The position numbers were made by a program, and so were the translations under genes. DNA of 64,000 nt from Arthrobacter sp. SLBN-112 (GTDB lineage: Bacteria; Actinomycetota; Actinomycetes; Actinomycetales; Micrococcaceae): assembly GCF_006715225.1 (NCBI RefSeq), contig NZ_VFMU01000001.1:372001-436000 (forward strand), read 5' to 3'. The notes beneath the pieces were generated by a model. That model was not told the origin of the DNA and searched no databases. It saw nothing but the letters and a program-made list of their open reading frames with translations. Positions 36,772-45,178 of this stretch are shown here, piece by piece. Every line of letters starts with the position of its first letter. The stretch's first letter is position 1.

Positions 36772-38145
36772 ATGACGCAATCCACCGCACCCGCATCCCG
36801 TCTATGGATCAGGAATCCGCAGGCCGCTTTCACCGCCAACAACCTCGATGCCGCAGGTGGCCTGGTGGTCAGTGGCGGCGTCATTACCGAGGTCCTGGCA
36901 GCGGGGCAGCAGCCGTCCGCGCCCTGCACGAAAACGTTCGATGCGGGCAGCCACGTGCTGTTGCCGGGCCTGATCAACACGCACCACCACTTCTACCAAA
37001 CCCTCACCCGGGCCTGGGGTCCGGTGGCCAATGCACCCCTGTTCCCGTGGCTGCAGAACCTCTATCCCGTCTGGGCCCGGCTCACCCCCAAGGACCTGGA
37101 ACTGGCCGCGACGGTGGCCCTCGCCGAGCTGCTGCTCTCCGGCTGCACCACCGCTGCCGACCATCACTACCTTTTTCCCGCGGGCCTCGAGGACGCCATC
37201 GACATCGAGGTGGCGGCAGTGCGCCGGCTGGGCATGCGCGCCACGCTCACCCGCGGATCCATGACGCTGGGAACGGACGACGGCGGCCTGCCGCCGCAGT
37301 CCACGGTGCAGCGCCCGGAGGTGGTGCTGGAAGACAGCGAGCGCCTGGTGGGCCGGTACCACGAGCGCGGCGAGGACGCGGTGGTCCAGATCGCGCCGGC
37401 TCCCTGCTCGCCGTTCTCGGTGACCAGGGAGATCATGGCCGAAAGTGCGGCACTCGCGGAGCGGCTGGACGTCCGGCTGCACACCCACCTGGCAGAGACC
37501 CTCGATGAGGAGGACTTCTGCCGGGAAATGTTCGGGCTGCGGACGGTGGACTACCTGGACAGCGTTGGCTGGCTGACGGACCGCACCTGGCTGGGGCATG
37601 GCATCCACTTCAGTGACGCCGAGATCAGCCGCCTCGGCGCCGCGGGGACCGCCGTGGCGCACTGCCCCACCTCCAACATGCGGCTGGCCTCGGGCACCGC
37701 ACGCGTCCTGGAACTGGAGGACGCGGGAGTTCCGGTGGGGCTGGGGGTGGACGGCTCGGCGTCGAACGATGCCTCCAACATGATCCTGGAGGCCCGGCAG
37801 GCCCTCTACCTGCAGCGGCTGCGCTACGGCGCGGATGTTCCGGTGGAGCGGGCACTGGGCTGGGCCACCCGCGGTTCCGCCGCCGTCCTGGGGCGGCCGG
37901 GGCTGGGCCAGCTGGCGCCAGGGATGCAGGCGGATCTCGCACTGTTCCGGCTCGATGACCTGCGTTTCTCCGGCAGCCACGACCCCATCGCCGCCCTCCT
38001 CCTGTGTGGCGCGGACCGTGCAGACCGGGTGATGGTGGGCGGGCAGTGGCGGGTGGTGGACGGCCGGATTCCGGGGCTGGATGTGGCAGGGTTGATTGCC
38101 GAGCACTCGGCCGCGGCACGGCGCCTGGTGAATGGCACCCGCTGA
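36772..38145 (+). CDS. 8-oxoguanine deaminase-like amidohydrolase
   Basis: This 457-residue metal-dependent amidohydrolase belongs to the TrzA/AtzB/guanine deaminase group. The metal-binding triple His is at residues 71-73, within GLINTHHHFYQTLTRAW, a block typical of 8-oxoguanine deaminases. Further ligands are HTHLAE and GHGIHF, and the catalytic Asp is in LGVDGSASND. It would deaminate 8-oxoguanine or a related purine (isocytosine, guanine) to urate-level products, consistent with the uricase downstream. AGAAGGAC precedes the ATG. It diverges from guanine deaminase. Confidence 0.88.
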   Translation: MTQSTAPASRLWIRNPQAAFTANNLDAAGGLVVSGGVITEVLAAGQQPSAPCTKTFDAGSHVLLPGLINTHHHFYQTLTRAWGPVANAPLFPWLQNLYPVWARLTPKDLELAATVALAELLLSGCTTAADHHYLFPAGLEDAIDIEVAAVRRLGMRATLTRGSMTLGTDDGGLPPQSTVQRPEVVLEDSERLVGRYHERGEDAVVQIAPAPCSPFSVTREIMAESAALAERLDVRLHTHLAETLDEEDFCREMFGLRTVDYLDSVGWLTDRTWLGHGIHFSDAEISRLGAAGTAVAHCPTSNMRLASGTARVLELEDAGVPVGLGVDGSASNDASNMILEARQALYLQRLRYGADVPVERALGWATRGSAAVLGRPGLGQLAPGMQADLALFRLDDLRFSGSHDPIAALLLCGADRADRVMVGGQWRVVDGRIPGLDVAGLIAEHSAAARRLVNGTR

Positions 38146-38172
38146 ACGGCTGACGCTTTCCCGGCCAACTGC

Positions 38173-38178
38173 TAGCGT
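38173..38178 (+). promoter_or_regulatory. Probable -10 (TAGCGT) for leaderless LigD-polymerase-like gene
   Basis: TAGCGT ends six bases before the ATG at 38185, and no ribosome-binding site is present. This repeats the leaderless layout at 16543 and 25302. Confidence 0.45.
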
Positions 38179-38184
38179 GGCGCC

Positions 38185-39429
38185 ATGACTCCGTCAAAGA
38201 CGCCGGCCGAGATCCTGGACATCGAGGGTGTTGAGGTCCGGATCTCCAGCCCGGACAAGGTGGTATTTCCCCAGCCGGGGCTGACCAAGCTCGACCTCGT
38301 TCAGTACTACCTGGCCGTGGCGGACGGTGCGCTGCGGGGTGCGGGAGGCCGGCCCATGGTGCTCAAGCGGTTTCCCAAGGGCATCGATGCGGAGCCGTTC
38401 TTCCAAAAACGGGTACCGGATAACCACCCGCCCTTTATCGACACCACCACGCTGCATTACGCGTCCGGGACCTCGGCCGAGGAGGCAGTGATCCGCGACG
38501 CAGCCGGCCTGGCCTGGGTCATCAACCTCGGCTGCCTGGACCTGAACCCGCACCCGGTCCGGGCCGAGGACCTGGAACACCCGGACGAACTCCGGGTGGA
38601 CCTGGACCCTATGCCGGGCGTGGACTGGTCGCAGATCGTGGACGTGGCGTACGTGGCGCAGGAGGTCCTGGCCGACGTGGGGCTGGTGGGGTGGGCCAAG
38701 ACCAGCGGTTCACGGGGACTGCACATCCTGGTGCGGATTGCCCCTGAATGGTCCTACCGCGATGTCCGGCTCGCGGCCGAAACGCTGGCCCGTGAAGTGG
38801 AGAACCGTACCCCGGGCCTGGCCACCGCACGGTGGTGGAAGGAGGAGCGCGGCGAGAGCGTGTTCGTGGACTTCAACCAGAACGCCAAGGACCGCACCGT
38901 GGCCTCTGCCTACTCCATCAGGCCCCTGCCGGACGCCCGGGTCTCTACACCGCTCACGTGGGAAGAGGTGCGCACTGCCCGGCCGGAGCAGTTCACGGTG
39001 CCCACCGTCCTGGAGCGGTTCGCGGAGATTGGAGACCCGCATGCCGGCATTGACGGCGCCGTGGGCCGGCTCGACGGACTCCTGGCCCTGGCGGAAAAGC
39101 TGGGCCCGGCGGAAAAAGCCCCGCGCAGCGGCAACGGATCCGGGCGCCGGCAGTCGCTGATGCCGCTCATAGAGGTGGCCCGGACCAGGACCAAGCCCGA
39201 GGCACTCGCGGCGCTCGATGAATGGAAGTCCGGGCACGCCGCCGTCGTCAAATCCCTGCAGCCTGCCGACATCCTGGTGGACGGGATGCGCGGGTCCAGC
39301 TCGCTTTGGTACCGGGTGCGGGTGAACCTGCAGCACGTGCCCGAGGCTGAACGCCCTCCCCAGGAAGACCTCATCGCGGACTATGACCCCTGGGCCGGCA
39401 AGCAATGGCCTGGACGGCCGCCGGCCTGA
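38185..39429 (+). CDS. Stand-alone LigD-type polymerase domain protein
   Basis: This 414-residue archaeo-eukaryotic-primase-type polymerase corresponds to the polymerase domain of the non-homologous end-joining ligase LigD. The metal-binding aspartates are DLDP (Asp139, Asp141) and FVDFNQN (Asp228), with KTSGSRGLHI (about 171-180) in between. The domain fills roughly residues 15-300, and the C-terminal 100 residues are an extension I cannot assign. No ligase or nuclease domain and no Ku gene are present in the window. It could fill gaps in end joining or serve repair more broadly. Confidence 0.9.
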   Translation: MTPSKTPAEILDIEGVEVRISSPDKVVFPQPGLTKLDLVQYYLAVADGALRGAGGRPMVLKRFPKGIDAEPFFQKRVPDNHPPFIDTTTLHYASGTSAEEAVIRDAAGLAWVINLGCLDLNPHPVRAEDLEHPDELRVDLDPMPGVDWSQIVDVAYVAQEVLADVGLVGWAKTSGSRGLHILVRIAPEWSYRDVRLAAETLAREVENRTPGLATARWWKEERGESVFVDFNQNAKDRTVASAYSIRPLPDARVSTPLTWEEVRTARPEQFTVPTVLERFAEIGDPHAGIDGAVGRLDGLLALAEKLGPAEKAPRSGNGSGRRQSLMPLIEVARTRTKPEALAALDEWKSGHAAVVKSLQPADILVDGMRGSSSLWYRVRVNLQHVPEAERPPQEDLIADYDPWAGKQWPGRPPA

Positions 39430-39455
39430 CGATGCGGCGAATACCTGGCGACTCG

Positions 39456-39500
39456 CAAATTCCCTGATGCGCCCACATTTGGGCCGCGCCAGGGAATTTG
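39456..39500. terminator. Inverted repeat between convergent genes
   Basis: CAAATTCCCTG (39456-39466) pairs perfectly with CAGGGAATTTG (39490-39500), and an inner GCCCA/TGGGC pairing lies in the loop. It lies between the LigD-like gene and a small minus-strand gene that converge, so it may terminate both. No strong T-run. Confidence 0.55.
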
Positions 39501-39539
39501 GGGGCCCTCAGTGAAGATGCGGGTCCTAAGCCCCTGTGA

Positions 39540-39710
39540 TCAGCGCCGGCCGAAGACCGGAAGGGCGCGGAGCCAGCGGGAAAATCCTCCGGCCCTCCGC
39601 TCGTGGTCGGCCGGAATGTAGAAGTCCGGGTCACTGGCTCCGAAGGGCAGGTACAACTCCTGGCCCGGCGCCGGAAATTCCACTGCCTGGTTCTGTTCCT
39701 GGGGGTTCAT
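39540..39710 (-). CDS. Small protein of 56 aa, unknown function
   Basis: The product begins MNPQEQNQAVEFPAPGQELY, continues with LPFGASDPDFYIPADHERR and ends FSRWLRALPVFGRR. GGAGGAG lies six bases before the ATG at 39710, and codon use is typical of real genes here. There is no signal peptide or membrane segment; the end is basic and amphipathic. The perfect IclR-type repeat 39735-39751 lies 25 bases upstream of its start. I recognise no family. Its position between the LigD-like gene and uricase does not assign a role. Confidence 0.72.
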   Translation of the reverse strand: MNPQEQNQAVEFPAPGQELYLPFGASDPDFYIPADHERRAGGFSRWLRALPVFGRR

Positions 39711-39734
39711 CTGCTCCTCCTGTTCCGCATAGCG

Positions 39735-39751
39735 TTTCCGTATCTCGGAAA
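39735..39751. promoter_or_regulatory. Candidate IclR-type operator (TTTCC-N7-GGAAA)
   Basis: TTTCC-GTATCTC-GGAAA is a perfect 5+5 inverted repeat with a 7-base centre, matching the sites at 21206 and 36570. It lies 25 bases upstream of the small minus-strand gene and about 320 bases upstream of uricase. Confidence 0.6.
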
Positions 39752-39788
39752 ATATTTATTGCTATATGAAAAGGATAGGCAGCGGCTT

Positions 39789-39819
39789 GCCGGGCGTCAA
39801 TGCCCGCCTGACGCCCGGC
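39789..39819. repeat. Inverted repeat in the uricase upstream region
   Basis: GCCGGGCGTCA (39789-39799) pairs with TGACGCCCGGC (39809-39819). An overlapping TCAATGC...GCATTGA pairing gives an alternative fold. Confidence 0.55.
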
Positions 39820-39946
39820 ATTGACGACCGGCAGTCACAAAATGAATTTTGGCCCTGTGATGTACACCACCGATTTCGAGGGGTACGCTGGTGTCCAACT
39901 CGTGGCGCACGTCACGTAACCTGGGAGCAGCAGGCAGGGTCGTAAT

Positions 39947-39978
39947 GAGCTGGCATCAATGGATGCCGGCTCTTTTTT
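39947..39978 (+). terminator. Intrinsic terminator upstream of uricase (possible attenuator)
   Basis: GAGCTGGCATC (39947-39957) pairs with GATGCCGGCTC (39962-39972) around loop AATG with one G-T wobble, followed directly by six T residues. It faces the plus strand, and no plus-strand gene precedes it, so it ends either a small RNA or an attenuated leader of uricase. Confidence 0.8.
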
Positions 39979-40071
39979 GTTGGGTCGGCTCCACCGGAAA
40001 CGCGCTCGAAACGCGCGCTTAATTTCAGTGATGGAACCTTGGTTCCACTTACCGGAGATTGGGAACAGACC

Positions 40072-40980
40072 ATGAGCAGCAAGATCATCCTCGGCGAAAA
40101 CCAGTACGGCAAGGCAGAAGTCCGCGTCGTCAAGATCACCCGGGACACCAACCGCCACGAGATCGAAGACCTGAACGTCACCTCGCAGCTGCGGGGCGAC
40201 TTCGCCGCGGCCCACCTGGAGGGCGACAACGCCCACGTGGTGGCCACCGACACCCAGAAGAACACCATCTACGCCTTCGCCCGCGACGGCATCGGCTCAC
40301 CGGAAGCGTTCCTGCTGCGCCTGGGCGAGCACTTCACCTCCAGCTTCGACTGGGTCACCGGCGGCCGCTGGGAAGCAGAGTCCTACGCCTGGAACCGTAT
40401 CCAGGCACACGGCAGCGAACACGACCACTCGTTCGTCCGCAACGGCCAGGAAGTACGCACCGCGGTCCTGGTCCGTGATGGCGCCACCAGCCACCTGATC
40501 TCCGGACTGAAGGACCTCACCGTCCTCAAGTCCACCCAGTCCGGCTTTGTCGGCTACCCCCGGGACCGCTACACCACCCTGCCCGAGACCACCGACCGCA
40601 TCCTGGCCACCGATGTCTCGGCCCGCTGGCGCTTCAAGACCGGCACCGACTTCAGCGCTCTGGACTTCAACAAGAGCTACGACGACGTCAAGGGCCTCCT
40701 GCTCGAAGGCTTCACTGAGAAGTACTCCCACGCACTGCAGCAGACCCTGTTCGACATGGGCGCCAAGGTGCTGGAGGCGCACAGCGAAATCGACGAGATC
40801 AAGTTCTCCATGCCCAACAAGCACCACTTCCTGGTGGACCTCTCGCCGTTCGGGCTGGACAACCCCAACGAGGTCTTCTTCGCGGCGGACCGCCCGTACG
40901 GCCTGATCGAGGCCACTGTCCAGCGCGAGGACGCCGCGGCAGCCCCGGCCGCCTGGTCCGGCATCGCCGGCTTCTGCTAA
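40072..40980 (+). CDS. Uricase (factor-independent urate hydroxylase)
   Basis: Uricase oxidises urate to 5-hydroxyisourate with oxygen and no cofactor. The protein has 302 residues from ATG 40072, the usual length. It has two tandem T-fold domains; the N-terminal ILGENQYGKAEVRVVKI contains the catalytic-dyad Lys (Lys14), VVATDTQKN contains the Thr (Thr59), and KSTQSGF and NKHHFLVDL with the NPNEVFFAADRPYG block complete the signature. It lies upstream of a xanthine/uracil-type permease. An upstream start at 40039 would lack family sequence. The terminator at 39947-39978 suggests controlled read-through. Confidence 0.95.
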   Translation: MSSKIILGENQYGKAEVRVVKITRDTNRHEIEDLNVTSQLRGDFAAAHLEGDNAHVVATDTQKNTIYAFARDGIGSPEAFLLRLGEHFTSSFDWVTGGRWEAESYAWNRIQAHGSEHDHSFVRNGQEVRTAVLVRDGATSHLISGLKDLTVLKSTQSGFVGYPRDRYTTLPETTDRILATDVSARWRFKTGTDFSALDFNKSYDDVKGLLLEGFTEKYSHALQQTLFDMGAKVLEAHSEIDEIKFSMPNKHHFLVDLSPFGLDNPNEVFFAADRPYGLIEATVQREDAAAAPAAWSGIAGFC

Positions 40981-41005
40981 AGCACAACACCCATACGGTT
41001 TCGAC

Positions 41006-41036
41006 GGGCCCAGCCACCCACCGCATGGCTGGGCCC
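41006..41036. terminator. Hairpin between uricase and permease genes
   Basis: A perfect 11-base stem GGGCCCAGCCA / TGGCTGGGCCC with a 9-base loop lies 26 bases after the uricase stop. No T-run follows, so it may attenuate rather than end transcription into the permease gene. Confidence 0.55.
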
Positions 41037-41064
41037 GCCGGGGCCGCCCCACAGCTTTCACCTT

Positions 41065-41129
41065 GTTAGCCAGACACCAGTTAGCCAGACGATGACGTCT
41101 GCCATGAACCAAGAAAGTCTGCCATGAAC
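41065..41129 (+). repeat. Paired direct repeats and short overlapping leader frame at the permease start
   Basis: GTTAGCCAGAC occurs at 41065-41075 and 41080-41090, and TCTGCCATGAAC at 41098-41109 and 41118-41129. The first copy of the latter supplies an extra ATG (41104) opening a 7-codon frame whose TGA (41125-41127) overlaps the permease ATG (41124-41126). This permits translational coupling; function is inferred. Confidence 0.6.
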
Positions 41130-42629
41130 ACCAAGAAGAAACTGGCCGCTGCAGCCGCCGAAAAAGGTGCACGGCCTTCCCGCCCCGAGGACCAGCGCCT
41201 CCCGATCGGAAGCATGTTTGCCTACGGCTTCCAGCATGTCCTCACCATGTACGGCGGCATCATCGCCCCTCCCCTGATCATCGGCGCAGCCGCAGGGATG
41301 AACTCCCAGGACATCGGCCTGCTCATTGCGGCCTGCCTTTTCGTTGGCGGCCTGGCCACCATCCTGCAGACCGTGGGCGTCCCCTTCTTCGGTTCGCAGC
41401 TGCCGCTGGTACAGGGCGTCTCCTTCGCCGGAGTCTCCACCATGGTGGCCATCGTCCATGGCGGCGGGGGAATCCAGGCCGTCTTCGGTTCGGTCATCGC
41501 GGCCTCCCTGATCGGCCTGCTGATCACGCCGCTGTTCTCAAAGATCATCAGGTTCTTCCCGCCCGTCGTCACGGGCACCGTGATCACCACCATCGGCCTC
41601 ACCTTGATGCCCGTCGCCGCCAACTGGGCCATGGGCGGAAACAACAAGGCGCCCAACTACGGCAGCGTCGCAAACATCGGCCTGGCAGCAGCCACCATGG
41701 GCATCGTCCTGCTCCTGAGCAAGGTGGGCAGCGCCGCCATCTCAAGGCTGTCCATCCTGCTGGCCATGGTCCTGGGCACGCTGATCGCCTTCGTCTTCGG
41801 CATGGCGGACTTCTCCAAGGTGGGCCAGGGCGAGATTGTCGCGTTCCCCACCCCCTTCGCCTTCGGACCGCCCACGTTTGAGCTTGCTGCCATCATCTCC
41901 ATGCTGATCGTCATCCTGGTCACCCTCACGGAGACGTCCGCGGACATCATCGCAGTGGGCGAGATCGTGGGCACCAAGGTGGACTCCAAGCGGATCGGCA
42001 ACGGCCTGAGGGCTGACATGCTGTCCAGCGCCGTCTCCCCGCTGTTCAACTCCTTCACCCAGAGCGCCTTCGCCCAGAACGTGGGGCTGGTGGCCATCAC
42101 GGGCGTGAAGAGCCGGTTCGTGGTCAGCGCCGGCGGCGTGATCCTGGTGGTACTTGGCCTGCTGCCGGTCCTTGGCCGGGTGGTCGCAGCGGTGCCGACG
42201 CCTGTCCTCGGAGGTGCCGGCGTCGTGCTCTTCGGCACGGTGGCGGCCAGCGGCATCCGGACCCTGTCCAAGGTGGACTACAAGAACAACATGAACCTGA
42301 TCGTGGTGGCCGCCTCCATCGGCTTCGGCATGATCCCCATCGCCGCCCCGGCATTCTACGACAAGTTCCCGTCCTGGTTTGGCACCATCTTCCACTCCGG
42401 CATCAGCTCCGCCGCCGTGATGGCCATCCTCCTGAACCTGCTGTTCAACCACCTCCGGGCGGGCAACTCGGACAACCAGTCGGTGTTCGTGGCCGGCACC
42501 GAGCGGCTGGTGCGCGCGGAGGACCTCCGCTGCCTGGCCGAAGGCGACCGCTTCGAAAACGGCAGGCTCATCGACTGCGACGGCAAGGAAGTGCCCGTCC
42601 AGTCAGCCGAGAAAGCGCCGGAGCACTGA
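41124..42629 (+). CDS. NCS2 nucleobase:cation symporter (xanthine/uracil/urate permease type)
   Basis: This 501-residue membrane protein has about 14 helices and belongs to the UraA/PbuX/UapA group of NCS2 symporters. Markers are FAYGFQHVLTMYGGIIAPP (about residues 32-50), the QGVSFAGVSTMVA block, and the signature region with ETSADIIAVGEI and QNVGLVAITGVKSR (the NCS2 signature with Asn-x-Gly). Placement directly after uricase suggests urate or xanthine uptake; specificity is not readable from sequence. The start follows a weak ribosome-binding site and may be coupled to a short leader frame. Confidence 0.9.
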   Translation: MNTKKKLAAAAAEKGARPSRPEDQRLPIGSMFAYGFQHVLTMYGGIIAPPLIIGAAAGMNSQDIGLLIAACLFVGGLATILQTVGVPFFGSQLPLVQGVSFAGVSTMVAIVHGGGGIQAVFGSVIAASLIGLLITPLFSKIIRFFPPVVTGTVITTIGLTLMPVAANWAMGGNNKAPNYGSVANIGLAAATMGIVLLLSKVGSAAISRLSILLAMVLGTLIAFVFGMADFSKVGQGEIVAFPTPFAFGPPTFELAAIISMLIVILVTLTETSADIIAVGEIVGTKVDSKRIGNGLRADMLSSAVSPLFNSFTQSAFAQNVGLVAITGVKSRFVVSAGGVILVVLGLLPVLGRVVAAVPTPVLGGAGVVLFGTVAASGIRTLSKVDYKNNMNLIVVAASIGFGMIPIAAPAFYDKFPSWFGTIFHSGISSAAVMAILLNLLFNHLRAGNSDNQSVFVAGTERLVRAEDLRCLAEGDRFENGRLIDCDGKEVPVQSAEKAPEH

Positions 42630-42644
42630 CGGATCCCGGAAACG

Positions 42645-42684
42645 ACGACGGCGGCCCACTCCGAAAAGGAGGGGCCGCCGTCGT
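42645..42684. terminator. Bidirectional terminator between permease and IclR genes
   Basis: A perfect 13-base stem ACGACGGCGGCCC (42645-42657) / GGGCCGCCGTCGT (42672-42684) with an inner CTCC/GGAG pairing lies between convergent genes. Confidence 0.7.
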
Positions 42685-42718
42685 GCGTGGTTGGCGCAGC
42701 CCGGGCAGGGCAGACGGT

Positions 42719-43474
42719 TCAGGTGCGGTTGAGCTCGCGGGAGATGGCCTCGGCCGCCTCGCGGAGGACGGGTACGGCCTTGTCGGCGAAGTCCTCGTCC
42801 ACGCGGGAGACCGGACCGGACACCGAAATCGCACTCGGGGTGGGGGCGTTGGGCACTGCCATGGCGAAGCAGCGGACGCCCAGTTCCTGTTCTTCCTCGT
42901 CGATGGAGTAACCGCGCTCACGGATGAGCTTGAGGTCGGCCAGGAGTTCGTCCACGTCGCCGATGCTCTTGGCAGTGGGGGTGGGCATTCCGGCGCGGGC
43001 CACGATGCCGCGGACAGTATCGTCATCGAGCTGGGCCAGGATGGCTTTTCCGACGCCGGTGGCATGGGTGTGGGCGCGCCGGCCCACCTCGGTGAACATG
43101 CGCATGGAGTGCAGCGAGGGAACCTGGGCCACGTAGATCACCATGTCCGAGTCCAGCACGGCCATGTTGGAGGTCTCCCCCAGCCGGTCCACCAGGACCT
43201 TCAGCTGCGGCTGGGCCAGGGCGCCGAGCTGTTTGTTGGCGCCCTCCCCCAGCCTGATGAGCCGGGGACCCAGGGCGTAGCGCCGGTTGGGCAGCTGGCG
43301 GATGTAGCCGAGCGAGACCAGGGTGCGGAGCAGCCGGTGGATGGTGGGCAATGGCAGGTCCGTGGAGGACGAGAGCTCGCTGAGCGTCACGTCGCCGCCG
43401 GCGTCGGTGATGAGCTCCAGCAGTTCGAAGACGCGCTCCACCGACTGCACCCCACCAGAGGCTTTTTCTGCCAT
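42719..43474 (-). CDS. IclR family transcriptional regulator
   Basis: This 251-residue IclR-type protein starts at ATG 43474 with GGAGACAACGG upstream; the in-frame start 45 bases earlier is not favoured. The N-terminal winged helix covers VQSVERVFELLELI to LPTIHRLLRTLVSLGY (about residues 10-60). The effector-binding domain (about 75-245) includes HTHATGVGKAILAQ and GVRCFAMAVPNA. Relatives (AllR, GclR, IclR) sense glyoxylate or allantoin-pathway compounds. It diverges from the malic enzyme / malate synthase / ureidoglycine aminohydrolase operon, which it probably represses. Repeated TTYC-N7-GRAA sites in the region are candidate operators. Confidence 0.93.
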   Translation of the reverse strand: MAEKASGGVQSVERVFELLELITDAGGDVTLSELSSSTDLPLPTIHRLLRTLVSLGYIRQLPNRRYALGPRLIRLGEGANKQLGALAQPQLKVLVDRLGETSNMAVLDSDMVIYVAQVPSLHSMRMFTEVGRRAHTHATGVGKAILAQLDDDTVRGIVARAGMPTPTAKSIGDVDELLADLKLIRERGYSIDEEEQELGVRCFAMAVPNAPTPSAISVSGPVSRVDEDFADKAVPVLREAAEAISRELNRT

Positions 43475-43602
43475 TCCGTTGTCTCCTATGGCTCGGAATC
43501 CGACAACTCTTATCCGCATCGTGAAAAGAGTTGCTTAGAACACCCAAGATACAGCACGGGCGTTTCCACGGCGACGTGGACCGTCAGTCGCAATCGCAAG
43601 GC

Positions 43603-43631
43603 TTGTATTTCCATAAAGTAGATAATAATAT
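43603..43631 (+). promoter_or_regulatory. Probable promoter of the malic enzyme operon
   Basis: TTGTAT (43603-43608) and TAATAT (43626-43631) are separated by 17 bases. The predicted start is near 43638, about 58 bases before the ATG at 43696, which has a strong AGGAGG. Confidence 0.65.
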
Positions 43632-43644
43632 CCATAATACGAAA
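43630..43644. promoter_or_regulatory. Imperfect IclR-type operator at the malic enzyme start site
   Basis: ATCC-ATAATAC-GAAA (reverse: TTTC-GTATTAT-GGAT) shares the TTTCGTAT half and 7-base spacing of the perfect copies elsewhere, with two mismatches in the other half. It covers the predicted transcription start. Confidence 0.45.
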
Positions 43645-43695
43645 ACATTCAGTTTGAAGCAGCAACAGGCCAAGGCCCTAACAGGAGGACATTCA

Positions 43696-45144
<1,449 letters not shown>

Positions 45145-45178
45145 CCGCCCGACTTCCAGCCAAAGGAAAGGACCAGAA

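Larger units (their letters stand above)
39711..40071. other. Leader/intergenic region upstream of uricase
   Basis: This 361-base region without a clear gene holds an IclR-type repeat (39735-39751), an AT-rich promoter-like zone (39751-39780), an inverted repeat (39789-39819), a plus-strand intrinsic terminator (39947-39978) about 95 bases before the uricase start, and a palindrome GGAACC-TT-GGTTCC (40033-40046). No gene lies on the plus strand between the convergent small gene and the terminator. A possible 19-codon leader frame (39860-39919) lacks a ribosome-binding site. Confidence 0.6.

Noticed and set aside
39860..39919. 19-codon leader frame in the uricase upstream region
   Set aside because: It has no ribosome-binding site and no codon run suggesting attenuation by translation. 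Kept only as part of the leader description.
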